The notes beneath the pieces are model-generated. The model made no database searches. It was not told the origin of the DNA and saw only the letters and a program-made list of their open reading frames with translations. Shown here in pieces: positions 57,046 through 64,000 of a stretch of 64,000 nt of DNA. Source of the stretch: Microlunatus sagamiharensis (lineage in GTDB: Bacteria > Actinomycetota > Actinomycetes > Propionibacteriales > Propionibacteriaceae); contig NZ_LT629799.1 in the NCBI RefSeq assembly GCF_900105785.1, forward strand, positions 4,340,001 to 4,404,000, written 5' to 3'. Made by a program: the position numbers and the translations under genes. The number at the start of each line of letters is the position of its first letter. Position 1 is the first letter of the stretch.

Positions 57046-58107
57046 ATGATGCGACACGACAGCGCGGCGCTCCGCGTGCTCTACCTCGGCGGCACCGGCA
57101 CCATCAGCACCTCCTGCGTACGCCTGTCGGTGGAGGCCGGGCTGGACGTCCACGTCCTGAACCGCGGCAACAACAGCGCCGGGCGCGACCTGCCGGAGGG
57201 CGTCACCTGGCTCGTCGGCGACGCGAGCGACGACGACTCGCTGCTTGCCGCGCTGGGTGACCGCACCTTCGACGCGGTGATCAACTTCGTGTCGTTCGAC
57301 GCGGCCGACGTCGCGCGCATGGTGCGGATCTTCGGCGGCGGACGGACTCGCCAGTACGTCCACATCAGCTCGGGCTCGGTCTACTCCAAGCCCGTGTGGA
57401 CGACGCCGATCACCGAGTCGACGCCCGCCGGGCCCAACCCGGTGCTGCCGTACGCGACCGCGAAGTGGGGCGCCGAGGTCGCGCTCCAGCAGGCCCGCGC
57501 GGAGCAGGGCTTCCCCGTCACGATCGTGCGCCCCTCGCACACCTACGACGACGCGAACCCGCCGCTGGCCGGCGGCTGGACCGTCGTCGACCGGATCGCC
57601 CGCGGCGTCGAGGTGCCCGTGCACGGCGACGGCACCTCGCTGTGGACCCTCACCCACGCCGAGGACTTCGCCCAGGGCCTGGTCGGCCTCATCGGCCCGC
57701 ACGCGGTCGGGGAGGTCGTGCACATCACGAGCGACGACGTCCTGACCTGGGACCTGATCCACACCCTGGTCGGCGAGGCGCTCGGGGTGGCGCCCAAGCT
57801 GGTCCACGTCCCCTCCGAGCTCTACCCGGTCGTCGCGCCGGACTGGTTCTGGTCCGGCGAGGTGCTCGGCGACATCGGCCACAGCGCCGTCTTCGACAAC
57901 AGCAAGGTCCGCCGGCTGGTGCCCTCGTACGCGCCGCGGCTCACCTTCGCCCGCGCGGTGCACCGGATGGCGCGCTGGCGCGCGGACCACCCGGAGACCA
58001 CCGGGTCGGACGCCGCGACCGAGGAGGTGCTCGACCGCGTCGTCGGCGCCTACCACGCGGGCCGTGCGGCCTTCGCCGAGCGTGCGCCGCAGGGGGACGC
58101 GGAGTGA
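57046..58107 (+). CDS. NAD-dependent epimerase/dehydratase family protein
   Basis: A 353-residue extended SDR. LRVLYLGGTGTISTSCVRLS at 9-28 is a variant nucleotide motif (GGTGTISTS), and VHISSGSVYSKPVWT and YATAKWGAE carry the Ser and Tyr-x-x-x-Lys catalytic residues. Relatives include putative reductases and epimerases without known substrates. It overlaps the aldo-keto reductase gene by 4 bp, so it belongs to the sugar operon; epimerisation or reduction of the transported sugar is likely. Confidence 0.86.
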   Translation: MMRHDSAALRVLYLGGTGTISTSCVRLSVEAGLDVHVLNRGNNSAGRDLPEGVTWLVGDASDDDSLLAALGDRTFDAVINFVSFDAADVARMVRIFGGGRTRQYVHISSGSVYSKPVWTTPITESTPAGPNPVLPYATAKWGAEVALQQARAEQGFPVTIVRPSHTYDDANPPLAGGWTVVDRIARGVEVPVHGDGTSLWTLTHAEDFAQGLVGLIGPHAVGEVVHITSDDVLTWDLIHTLVGEALGVAPKLVHVPSELYPVVAPDWFWSGEVLGDIGHSAVFDNSKVRRLVPSYAPRLTFARAVHRMARWRADHPETTGSDAATEEVLDRVVGAYHAGRAAFAERAPQGDAE

Positions 58108-59072
58108 GCCCGGCCGGCACGCCGTCCAGCACCGTGGCGCGCGCGCTCGGGTCGACCGGTCTGGCGGTGACGCCGGTCGCCTTCGGCACCAGCCCGCTGG
58201 CGAGCATGAGCAACCTCTACGGCTACGCGGTCGACGAGGAGCGGGCGGTCGCGACCGTGCGCGCGATCTTCGACGGGCCGGTGACCCTGCTCGACACCTC
58301 GAACGGCTACGGCGAGGACGGCACCGCGGAGCGGCGCATCGGGATCGCCGTGCGCGAGGCCGGCGGTCTGCCGCCGGGTCTCGTCCTCAGCACCAAGGTC
58401 GACCCCGACAAGCGCACCGGCGACTTCTCCGGGGAGCGCGTGCGCCGCTCGCTCGAGGAGTCGCTCGAGCGCCTGGGCGTCGACCGCGTGCCGCTGCTGC
58501 ACCTGCACGACCCCGAGCGGATGGAGTTCGCCGACGCGATCAAGCCCGACGGCGCCGTCCGCGCGCTGGTCGATCTGCGCGAGCGCGGCCTGGTCGACCA
58601 CCTGGGCGTCGCCGGCGGGCCGGTCGGCGTGCTGCGCGACTACCTCGGCACCGGCGAGTTCGAGGTCGTGCTGAGCCACAACCGCGCGACGCTGCTCGAC
58701 CGCTCCGTGCTACCGCTCTTCGAGGAGGCCGCCGGGCGTGGCATCGGTGTGCTGAACGCCGCGCCGTACGGTGGCGGCATGCTCTCCAAGGGGCCGGACG
58801 TCCAGCCCAAGTACGGCTACGGCGTCCGGGGGGACGAGGTCGCGGACGCGGCGGTGCGGATGCAGGAGGTCTGCGCGCGGGCGGGGGTGCCGCTCGCGGC
58901 GGCGGCCCTGCAGTTCTCGATGCGGCTGCCGAGCGTCCACTCGACCGTGGTCGGGGTCAGCTCGCCCGAGCGCGTCGCGCAGACCCTCGAGCTGGCGGCC
59001 GTCGAGGTCCCCGACGACGTCTGGGACGAGCTCGAGCGGCTGGTGCCCGACCCCGCCGGGTGGCTGGGGTGA
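58104..59072 (+). CDS. Aldo/keto reductase, aldose 1-dehydrogenase type
   Basis: A 322-residue TIM-barrel NAD(P)-dependent oxidoreductase. The catalytic set appears as FDGPVTLLDTSNGYGEDG (Asp and Tyr), STKVDPDK (Lys) and LLHLHDPERME (His). The family subgroup with VAFGTSPLASM and the GVGGGPVGVL-like stretch resembles D-threo-aldose 1-dehydrogenases, which oxidise L-fucose or D-arabinose to lactones. GTG 58104 overlaps the epimerase stop. Together with the SDR and lactonase it outlines an oxidative sugar pathway. Confidence 0.87.
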   Translation: MSPAGTPSSTVARALGSTGLAVTPVAFGTSPLASMSNLYGYAVDEERAVATVRAIFDGPVTLLDTSNGYGEDGTAERRIGIAVREAGGLPPGLVLSTKVDPDKRTGDFSGERVRRSLEESLERLGVDRVPLLHLHDPERMEFADAIKPDGAVRALVDLRERGLVDHLGVAGGPVGVLRDYLGTGEFEVVLSHNRATLLDRSVLPLFEEAAGRGIGVLNAAPYGGGMLSKGPDVQPKYGYGVRGDEVADAAVRMQEVCARAGVPLAAAALQFSMRLPSVHSTVVGVSSPERVAQTLELAAVEVPDDVWDELERLVPDPAGWLG

Positions 59073-59881
59073 GCGCCGTCGAGGTGACGGCGAGCGACGC
59101 CGTCGTGCCCGAGCCCACGCCGGTCTACGCCTCCTACCCGAGCCTGTCCGGGCGCACCGCCTTCGTCACGGGCGGGGCGTCGGGGCTGGGCGCGGAGTTC
59201 GTCGTCGAGCTGGCGGCCCAGGGCGCACCCGTCTTCTTCGTCGACGTCGACGAGGTGCGCGGCCGGGCCCTGGAGCAGCGGCTCCGGGGCGAGGGTGCCG
59301 AGGTGCGGTTCGCCGTCTGCGACGTGCGGGACATCCCGGCGCTGCAGGCCGCGATCGCGACCGCGGCGGACGAGCTCGGCCCGGTCCGGGTCCTGGTCAA
59401 CAACGCGGCGAACGACCACCGAGACCGGGTGGCCGACATGGACGTCGAGCTCTGGGACGAGCGCATCGCGGTCAACGTGCGCCACCAGTTCTTCGCCGCT
59501 CAGGCCGTGGCGCCGATGATGCGGGACGCCGGCGGCGGGTCGATCATCAACCTCGGCTCGATCAGCGTGCACATCGACCTGATGGACCTGCCCGGCTACA
59601 TCACGGCCAAGGCCGGGGTGGAGGGCCTGACCCGCACGCTCGCGCGGGAGTACGGCCCGTGGCACGTCCGCGTGAACTGCATCATCCCGGGCTGGATCAT
59701 GACCGAGAAGCAGCTCGCCGAGCGCGTGACGCCGGAGGCGGCCGAGTCCATTGCCCGCAACCAGTGCCTGCCCGACAAGCTCTACCCCGACGACGTCGCG
59801 CGGATGGTGCTCTGGCTCGCCGCGGACGACTCGCGCCGCTGCACGGCGCAGAAGTGGGTCGTCGACGGGGGCTGGATGTGA
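59069..59881 (+). CDS. SDR family oxidoreductase (sugar-acid dehydrogenase-like)
   Basis: A 270-residue classical SDR. FVTGGASGLGAEFVVELA is near 33-50, VNNAANDH is a variant of NNAG, INLGSISVH supplies the Ser, YITAK the catalytic Tyr and Lys, and IIPGWIMTEKQL the following loop. This subgroup often acts on 2-keto-3-deoxy sugar acids or sugars. It shares GTGA overlaps on both sides, so it is tightly coupled within the operon. Confidence 0.88.
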   Translation: MSAVEVTASDAVVPEPTPVYASYPSLSGRTAFVTGGASGLGAEFVVELAAQGAPVFFVDVDEVRGRALEQRLRGEGAEVRFAVCDVRDIPALQAAIATAADELGPVRVLVNNAANDHRDRVADMDVELWDERIAVNVRHQFFAAQAVAPMMRDAGGGSIINLGSISVHIDLMDLPGYITAKAGVEGLTRTLAREYGPWHVRVNCIIPGWIMTEKQLAERVTPEAAESIARNQCLPDKLYPDDVARMVLWLAADDSRRCTAQKWVVDGGWM

Positions 59882-60747
59882 GCCCCGCCGTCGTGCGGGC
59901 CGAGCGGTTCACCGAACCGTGCGCGGGCCACGGCGAGGGTCCCTTCTGGGACGCCCTGCGCGAGCGGCTGCTGCTCGTCGACATGCTCGCAGGGGACGTG
60001 CTGGCCGTGAGCGGTGAGGGTTCGGTCGAGCGGCACCACGTCGCGCCGGTCGCCGCCGCGCTGCGGGCCCGCCGCACCGGCGGCTTCGTGCTCGCGACCG
60101 AGGACCGCTTCGTGCTCCTCGACGACGACCTCGGCCTGGTCGAGGAGCTGCCGGCCGTGTTCGAGGACGCCTCGCTGCGCTTCAACGACGGCGGCGCCGA
60201 CCCGACCGGCGCCTTCCTCGTCGGGACGATGGCCTACGACGAGTCGCCCGGGCGCGGGACGCTCTACCGCCTCGGTGCCGACCGCGGGGTCTCCGTCGTG
60301 CTCGAGGGCGTGACCATCTCCAACGGCGTCCAGTGGACCCGCGACGGGCGCAGCGCGCTCTACGTCGACACCCCGACGGCCCGGGTCGACCGGTTCGACG
60401 TCGACCCGGCCTCGGGCGCCTGGTCCGACCGGCGGACGTTCGCCGAGGTCGCGGGGCCGGGCCTGCCCGACGGCCTGGCGCTCGACGAGGACGGCGGCGC
60501 CTGGGTGGCGCTCTGGGGCGGGGGAGCGGTGCACCGCTACGACCCGTCCGGCAAGCTCGACCGCGTCGTCGAGCTGCCCTGCACCCAGGTCACGGCGTGC
60601 ACGTTCGGCGGGCCCGACCGGCGGACCCTGTTCGTCACCACGTCGCAGCAGGGCGGTATCGACCCCGACGAGCAGCCCGAGGCCGGCGCGGTCTTCGCGT
60701 ACGACGCCGGGGTCGCCGGAGCGCCGCTGCACGCGTACGCCGGCTGA
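59878..60747 (+). CDS. SMP-30/gluconolactonase family lactonase
   Basis: A 289-residue six-bladed beta-propeller that hydrolyses sugar lactones. GEGPFWDALRERLLLVDML holds the metal-ligand Glu near 19. RFNDGGADPTGAFLVGTM supplies the metal-binding Asn/Asp, and SNGVQWTRDGRSALYVDTPT and DGLALDEDGGAWVALWGGGA the Asn and Asp of the later blades. The length fits the family. It would convert the lactone from the aldo/keto reductase to the acid. Last gene of the operon, overlapping the SDR stop. Confidence 0.9.
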   Translation: MSPAVVRAERFTEPCAGHGEGPFWDALRERLLLVDMLAGDVLAVSGEGSVERHHVAPVAAALRARRTGGFVLATEDRFVLLDDDLGLVEELPAVFEDASLRFNDGGADPTGAFLVGTMAYDESPGRGTLYRLGADRGVSVVLEGVTISNGVQWTRDGRSALYVDTPTARVDRFDVDPASGAWSDRRTFAEVAGPGLPDGLALDEDGGAWVALWGGGAVHRYDPSGKLDRVVELPCTQVTACTFGGPDRRTLFVTTSQQGGIDPDEQPEAGAVFAYDAGVAGAPLHAYAG

Positions 60748-60855
60748 GCGGCCCGAGCTTGCCCGTGCAGGGTGAGGGCTCGCGCGGGACGCGGCCTCGT
60801 GGGCCGACGCACGCGCACCGCCTGCGGCGCGGACCCGCGGTGGGCGGCTGCTCGC

Positions 60856-61629
60856 ATGGCGGGTGCAGACCGGGTCGTCGACAAGCCCGCTCGATCGAAG
60901 CAGCGGACCGTCACGGCGCTGCTCAAGGAGGTCGCCTTCGTCGTCATCGGCGCGCTCGTGGTGAGCTCGCTGCTCCGCGCGCTCGTCGGGCAGATGTTCG
61001 TCATCCCGTCCGGGTCGATGCAGAACACCCTGCTGGTCGACGACCGCTTGGTGGTGCGGAAGGTCTCCGGCTTCCTCCGCGGTGACGTCGTCGTGTTCAC
61101 CGGTCCCGCGAACCGGCTGCCCGACGAGCCCGACCACGTCGGCCCGCTCGACCGGGTGCTCGAGTTCGTCGGGGTGCCGTTCGTGGGGACCGGGGACCTC
61201 GTCAAGCGGGTCATCGGCATGCCCGGCGACACGGTCGTGTGCTGAGATGACTCGGGTCGGATCACCGTGAACGGAAGTGCGCTGAACGAGCGGTCGTACC
61301 TCTCCACCAGCCCGACCGGGGAGCAAGCAGCTCCCTCGGGCGTGAGATTCCGCGTCGTCGTGCCCCGGGACCGCCTGTTCCTCAAGGGCGACCACCGGCA
61401 GGACAGCCTGGACTCGCGCTGCCACCTCTCCGACGAGTCCGACGAGGGTCGCGGGCAGACGGCGTTCGTGCCGGTCTCGGACGTGGTCGGGCCGGCGTTC
61501 GCCGTCGTGTCGCCCTTCGACCGGGCGCGGAGGCTGCGGGTGCCGGAGACCTTCGCCGGTGTTCCCGAACCGCAGGAGCCGGCGCCGGCGAAGGGTGAGA
61601 TCGAGCCCGCCGGCGTCAGCTGCTCCTGA
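60856..61629 (+). pseudogene. Signal peptidase I interrupted by an in-frame TGA
   Basis: A continuous frame of about 257 codons resembling type I signal peptidase, broken only by TGA at 61243-61245 (codon 130). Upstream of it are a membrane helix, box B PSGSMQNTLLVDD with the catalytic Ser, and box D VKRVIGMPGD with the Lys. The stop follows DTVVC, where homologues usually have a second Cys (DTVxCCD). After it the frame continues without shift through DSGRITVNGSALNE to box E KGDHRQDSLDSRC, where His replaces the usual Asn. A single base change (TGC or TGT to TGA) would explain it. Readthrough or sequencing error are alternatives; another signal peptidase is expected elsewhere. Confidence 0.82.
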
Positions 61630-61710
61630 CGACGACGGTGGCCCGGACATCGGGCTGCCGACCTCCGAGGCCGCACCTCGGGGCTCGAGCGCGCGCCTCG
61701 GCCCGGACTC

Positions 61711-62142
61711 CTAGCGTGCCCCGCCGGGTCGATGAGCCGCGGACGCTCTCGAAGCGCGTCGCTGGGCCGCCAGCGCCCGAGCAAGTGGGACGACCTGTCC
61801 ACCGAGCGCGACCCCCACGGCGGCCCAGAGGAAACCACCACCGAGCAGCCTCCCGAGGACCAGCGCGGCGACGAGGGCCACGCCCAGACTGATGGCCGTC
61901 ATCGCGAGGCGGGTGCGCAAGGGCACCGGCGGTTGGGGGACGAACACCCGACCGACGACGAAGTCGCCCTCGTCGAGGATCTCCACCACGCCGCCGGACG
62001 GCAGCAGGGCGACGGCCAGGTCCTGCGCCGACGCTGCCGTCTCGCCCCGGGCCAGCACCTCCCGGGTCTTCGGCGTCCTCACGACCCACGGCCCGGCGGG
62101 ACCCTGGGGCACCACGCGCAGCAGGAAGGGTGTGGCCGCCAC
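61711..62142 (-). CDS. Small membrane protein of unknown function
   Basis: A 143-residue protein with a soluble N-terminal half (FLLRVVPQGPAGPWVVRTPK, then EVLARGETAASAQDLAVALL and VVEILDEGDFVVGRVFVP) and two hydrophobic segments near 80-97 and 103-120, ending in a basic tail. Family not recognised. Convergent with the interrupted signal peptidase gene. The upstream 208-bp gap to 62350 shows no further gene. Confidence 0.65.
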   Translation of the reverse strand: MAATPFLLRVVPQGPAGPWVVRTPKTREVLARGETAASAQDLAVALLPSGGVVEILDEGDFVVGRVFVPQPPVPLRTRLAMTAISLGVALVAALVLGRLLGGGFLWAAVGVALGGQVVPLARALAAQRRASRASAAHRPGGAR

Positions 62143-62350
62143 CCGCTCAGGCTAGGGCGGGACCGGCCGACCGTGGGTGGTGTCGCTGGAGACGTCTGCT
62201 GGTCGAGCGCGCGGATGTCCCGCTCGCGGTCCCCGCGCGCTGTCAGTCCCCGAGCCCGCGCGTCGACGAGGGTCGGCAATGGTGCGGCGCGCACGGACGA
62301 GCGGACCAGGTACGTCCGCCGAAGCTCGTCCCGGGACAGACTGAGCGGTC

Positions 62351-63421
62351 ATGGGAGCTGGGAAGGCGTTGGCGGCCGGGTTCTACCGCGACGTCGTCGC
62401 CAGACTGGTCGGTGTCCCCCACGCCGCTGCACTGGTCGGGGAGGGTTCGGAGGTCCTCGGCTTCGACGACTCCAGGTCCACCGACCATGCGTGGGGTCCG
62501 CGGCTGCACGTCTTCGTCGCGCCGGGAGACGTGGGCGAGACGCAGCGGCGGGTGACGCAGGGCCTGCCCGAGACCTACCGCTCGTACCCGGTGGAGTTCT
62601 TCGCCTGGCAGGACCAGCGGGTGCGCCATCACGTCACGGTGACCACGGTCGAGGAGTGGGTCAGGGCCGAGCTCGGGCAACCGGTGCCGAGCACGCTCGC
62701 CGACTGGCTCGGTCTGCCGCAGCAACGCCTCCTCCAGGTCACCGCGGGCGAGGTGTTCCACGACGACCGGGGCGACCTCGGCCGGGTCCGCGGGCAGCTC
62801 GGCTACTTCCCGGACGACGTGTGGTGGTGGATCCAGGCGAGCCAGTGGCAGCTGGTCGCCCGGGCCGAAGCCCTGCCCGGGCGTCTGGCCGAGGTCCACG
62901 ACGTCCTCGGCGTGCGCGTGCGCGAGGCCGACCTCGCGCGGCTGCTGATGGAGCTCGCCCTCGTCCAGCGGCGCAGGTACGTGCCGTACCCGAAGTGGCT
63001 CGGTGCTGCGTTCGGTCAGCTGGACACGGCTCGAGAGCTGGACGGCCCGCTCGGCCGACTCCTGTCGTCCGAGGCCCGAGAGACCCGGGAAGCCGCGGCG
63101 GCTGCCGCGCTCGAGGCGGCGGCCCGCCAGCACAACCGGCTGGTTCCGGAGCATCCCCTCGACCCGGGCTGCGCACCGTTCGAGGTCGGCATCAACGGTG
63201 CGCGACGACCGTACCGGGTCCTCAACGCAGGGCGCTTCGTCGAGGCCTGCCTGGCACGGGTCACCGACCCTGGGCTGGCTCGGCTGCTACCGGTCGGGGC
63301 GATCGATCAGCTGACCCACGGCAGCGACGCGATGGTCAACGTCAGCACGTGGCCGAGCCGGCTCACCGCGACCTACGCCGCGATGCTCGAGTCCGGCCGG
63401 AACCGCCGGGCAGAGCCGTGA
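62351..63421 (+). CDS. DUF4037-domain protein (nucleotidyltransferase-like)
   Basis: A 356-residue protein with the DUF4037 pattern: GEGSEVLGFDDSRSTDHAWG then RLHVFVAPGD, resembling nucleotidyltransferase-fold enzymes in which GS and DxD-like residues bind a nucleotide. Middle and C-terminal parts (DDVWWWIQASQWQLVARAEA, YVPYPKWLGAAFGQLD) are helical. No biochemical function is established for the family. ATG 62351 begins just before a conserved helix. It stands alone. Confidence 0.8.
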   Translation: MGAGKALAAGFYRDVVARLVGVPHAAALVGEGSEVLGFDDSRSTDHAWGPRLHVFVAPGDVGETQRRVTQGLPETYRSYPVEFFAWQDQRVRHHVTVTTVEEWVRAELGQPVPSTLADWLGLPQQRLLQVTAGEVFHDDRGDLGRVRGQLGYFPDDVWWWIQASQWQLVARAEALPGRLAEVHDVLGVRVREADLARLLMELALVQRRRYVPYPKWLGAAFGQLDTARELDGPLGRLLSSEARETREAAAAAALEAAARQHNRLVPEHPLDPGCAPFEVGINGARRPYRVLNAGRFVEACLARVTDPGLARLLPVGAIDQLTHGSDAMVNVSTWPSRLTATYAAMLESGRNRRAEP

Positions 63422-63515
63422 CGCGTACCCGGGCCTCGTGGGGGGTCGAGGACATCTCGTGGTGGTCGGGGCTCCCGTCAGCCGTCGAGCTCCTCGACCC
63501 GCCCGGACGGGCTGC

Positions 63516-64000
63516 TCAGTGCGACTCCCGCGCGACGGCCGGTCCGGTGCTGCCGACCAGGAAGTCGAGGTCGGCCCCGGTGTCGGCGCCCTGGACGTGC
63601 TCGACGTAGAGGCGCTCCCAGCCGCGGGTCGGCGCGGCGAAGTGCTCGACCAGGGACGCCGGCGGCGTACGGCTCGACAGCTCCTCGTCGTCCACGTCGA
63701 GCTGGAGGATCCGGTTCGGCACGTCGAGGACGATCGTGTCGCCGTCGCGCACGAGGGCCAGGGTCCCGCCGGCGGCGGCCTCGGGGGAGACGTGCAGGAC
63801 GACGGTCCCGCACGCGGTCCCGCTCATCCGGCCGTCGCAGATCCGCACCATGTCGCGGACCCCGAGGTCGAGGATCTTCTTCGGCAGGGGCAGGTTCGCG
63901 ACCTCGGGCATGCCCGGGTAGCCGCGGGGACCGCAGCCGCGCAGGACCAGGACCGAGTCGGGCGTGACCGGCAGGTCGGGGTCGTCGATGCGGGCCTTGA
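63516..64000 (-). CDS. IlvD/Edd-family dehydratase (C-terminal part)
   Basis: About 161 C-terminal residues of a dehydratase; the N-terminus lies beyond the right edge. LVLRGCGPRGYPGMPEVAN, VRICDGRMSGTACGTVVLHV and GGTLALVRDGDTIVLDVPNR are the conserved C-terminal blocks of the IlvD/Edd family, closest to sugar-acid dehydratases such as L-arabinonate or D-xylonate dehydratase (DGRMSGT). It is on the opposite strand, about 2.8 kb beyond the sugar-oxidation operon, and would act on the acid made by the lactonase (inference). Confidence 0.88.
   Translation of the reverse strand, partial: KARIDDPDLPVTPDSVLVLRGCGPRGYPGMPEVANLPLPKKILDLGVRDMVRICDGRMSGTACGTVVLHVSPEAAAGGTLALVRDGDTIVLDVPNRILQLDVDDEELSSRTPPASLVEHFAAPTRGWERLYVEHVQGADTGADLDFLVGSTGPAVARESH

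Noticed and set aside
61243-61245. Selenocysteine codon in signal peptidase I
   Set aside because: No convincing SECIS stem follows the TGA, and simple nonsense or sequencing error explains the data.
1-64000. tRNA, rRNA, prophage, insertion sequence or origin
   Set aside because: No cloverleaf, rRNA core, transposase, integrase or dnaA-box cluster was recognised in the intergenic regions.

Overview
The window is very GC-rich, with gene starts often GTG, and belongs to a free-living, mycothiol-producing actinobacterium. Mycothione reductase, mycothiol synthase, a GlnR-type regulator, an HbhA-like protein and UDP-galactopyranose mutase point to Actinomycetota. The overall gene mix suggests a Nocardioidaceae/Propionibacteriales-like soil organism, but genus cannot be fixed from sequence alone. 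I see no rRNA, tRNA, phage, insertion sequence or CRISPR array.

Layout. 1-2500: cysteine dioxygenase and rhodanese behind a short leader peptide, then mycothione reductase. 2500-2885: a non-coding stretch with a large inverted repeat and a 46-bp tandem repeat. 2885-5082: YdeI-like protein, biotin transporter BioY and a DUF2510 membrane protein. 5198-9456: the pstSCAB phosphate operon behind a PHO box. 9730-24048: an envelope polysaccharide region with five family-2 glycosyltransferases, UDP-galactopyranose mutase, a GT-C type membrane glycosyltransferase, a methyltransferase and a polysialyltransferase-like enzyme. It is interrupted by a toxin-antitoxin pair, an SDR and a BenE transporter with its own regulator. 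24282-30577: secreted and cytoplasmic glycerophosphodiesterases, an unknown gene and a Tat-exported phosphatase. 30693-37511: peptidase S51, Uma2-type protein, mutT1-ppk1, mshD, a membrane protein and glnR. 37622-40470: a sulfur cluster (MoaD/ThiS protein, second leader peptide, thiosulfate sulfurtransferase, DUF1416) plus dtd and a DsrE protein. 40535-51933: PanE-like reductase, nitrobindin, YgfZ, CsbD, a lysine-rich protein, asparaginase, a beta-phosphoglucomutase/GH65 phosphorylase pair, an amino-acid permease, and an XRE/HbhA pair. 52038-60747: a LacI-controlled sugar uptake and oxidation operon. 60856-64000: an interrupted signal peptidase I gene, two poorly known genes and the 3' part of an IlvD/Edd dehydratase.

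How the genes work together. Two themes recur. The first is phosphate. PHO-box-like 11-bp direct repeats precede pstS, the phosphatase, the esterase-glycerophosphodiesterase fusion, one glycosyltransferase and one gene of unknown function. With ppk1 nearby, they suggest a chromosomal concentration of the phosphate-starvation response, including candidate new members. The second is sulfur and redox: cysteine dioxygenase, rhodaneses, DUF1416, a MoaD/ThiS carrier and the mycothiol genes. Two short peptides with the shared core RR-x-VD-x-x-R-x-x-SS-[VL]-CR sit before two separate sulfur operons, each followed by a hairpin, which suggests translation-coupled control.

The last third carries a complete-looking oxidative (non-phosphorylative) sugar route: ABC uptake, aldose dehydrogenase, lactonase, SDR and a dehydratase. 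It lies under a LacI regulator whose operator is visible.
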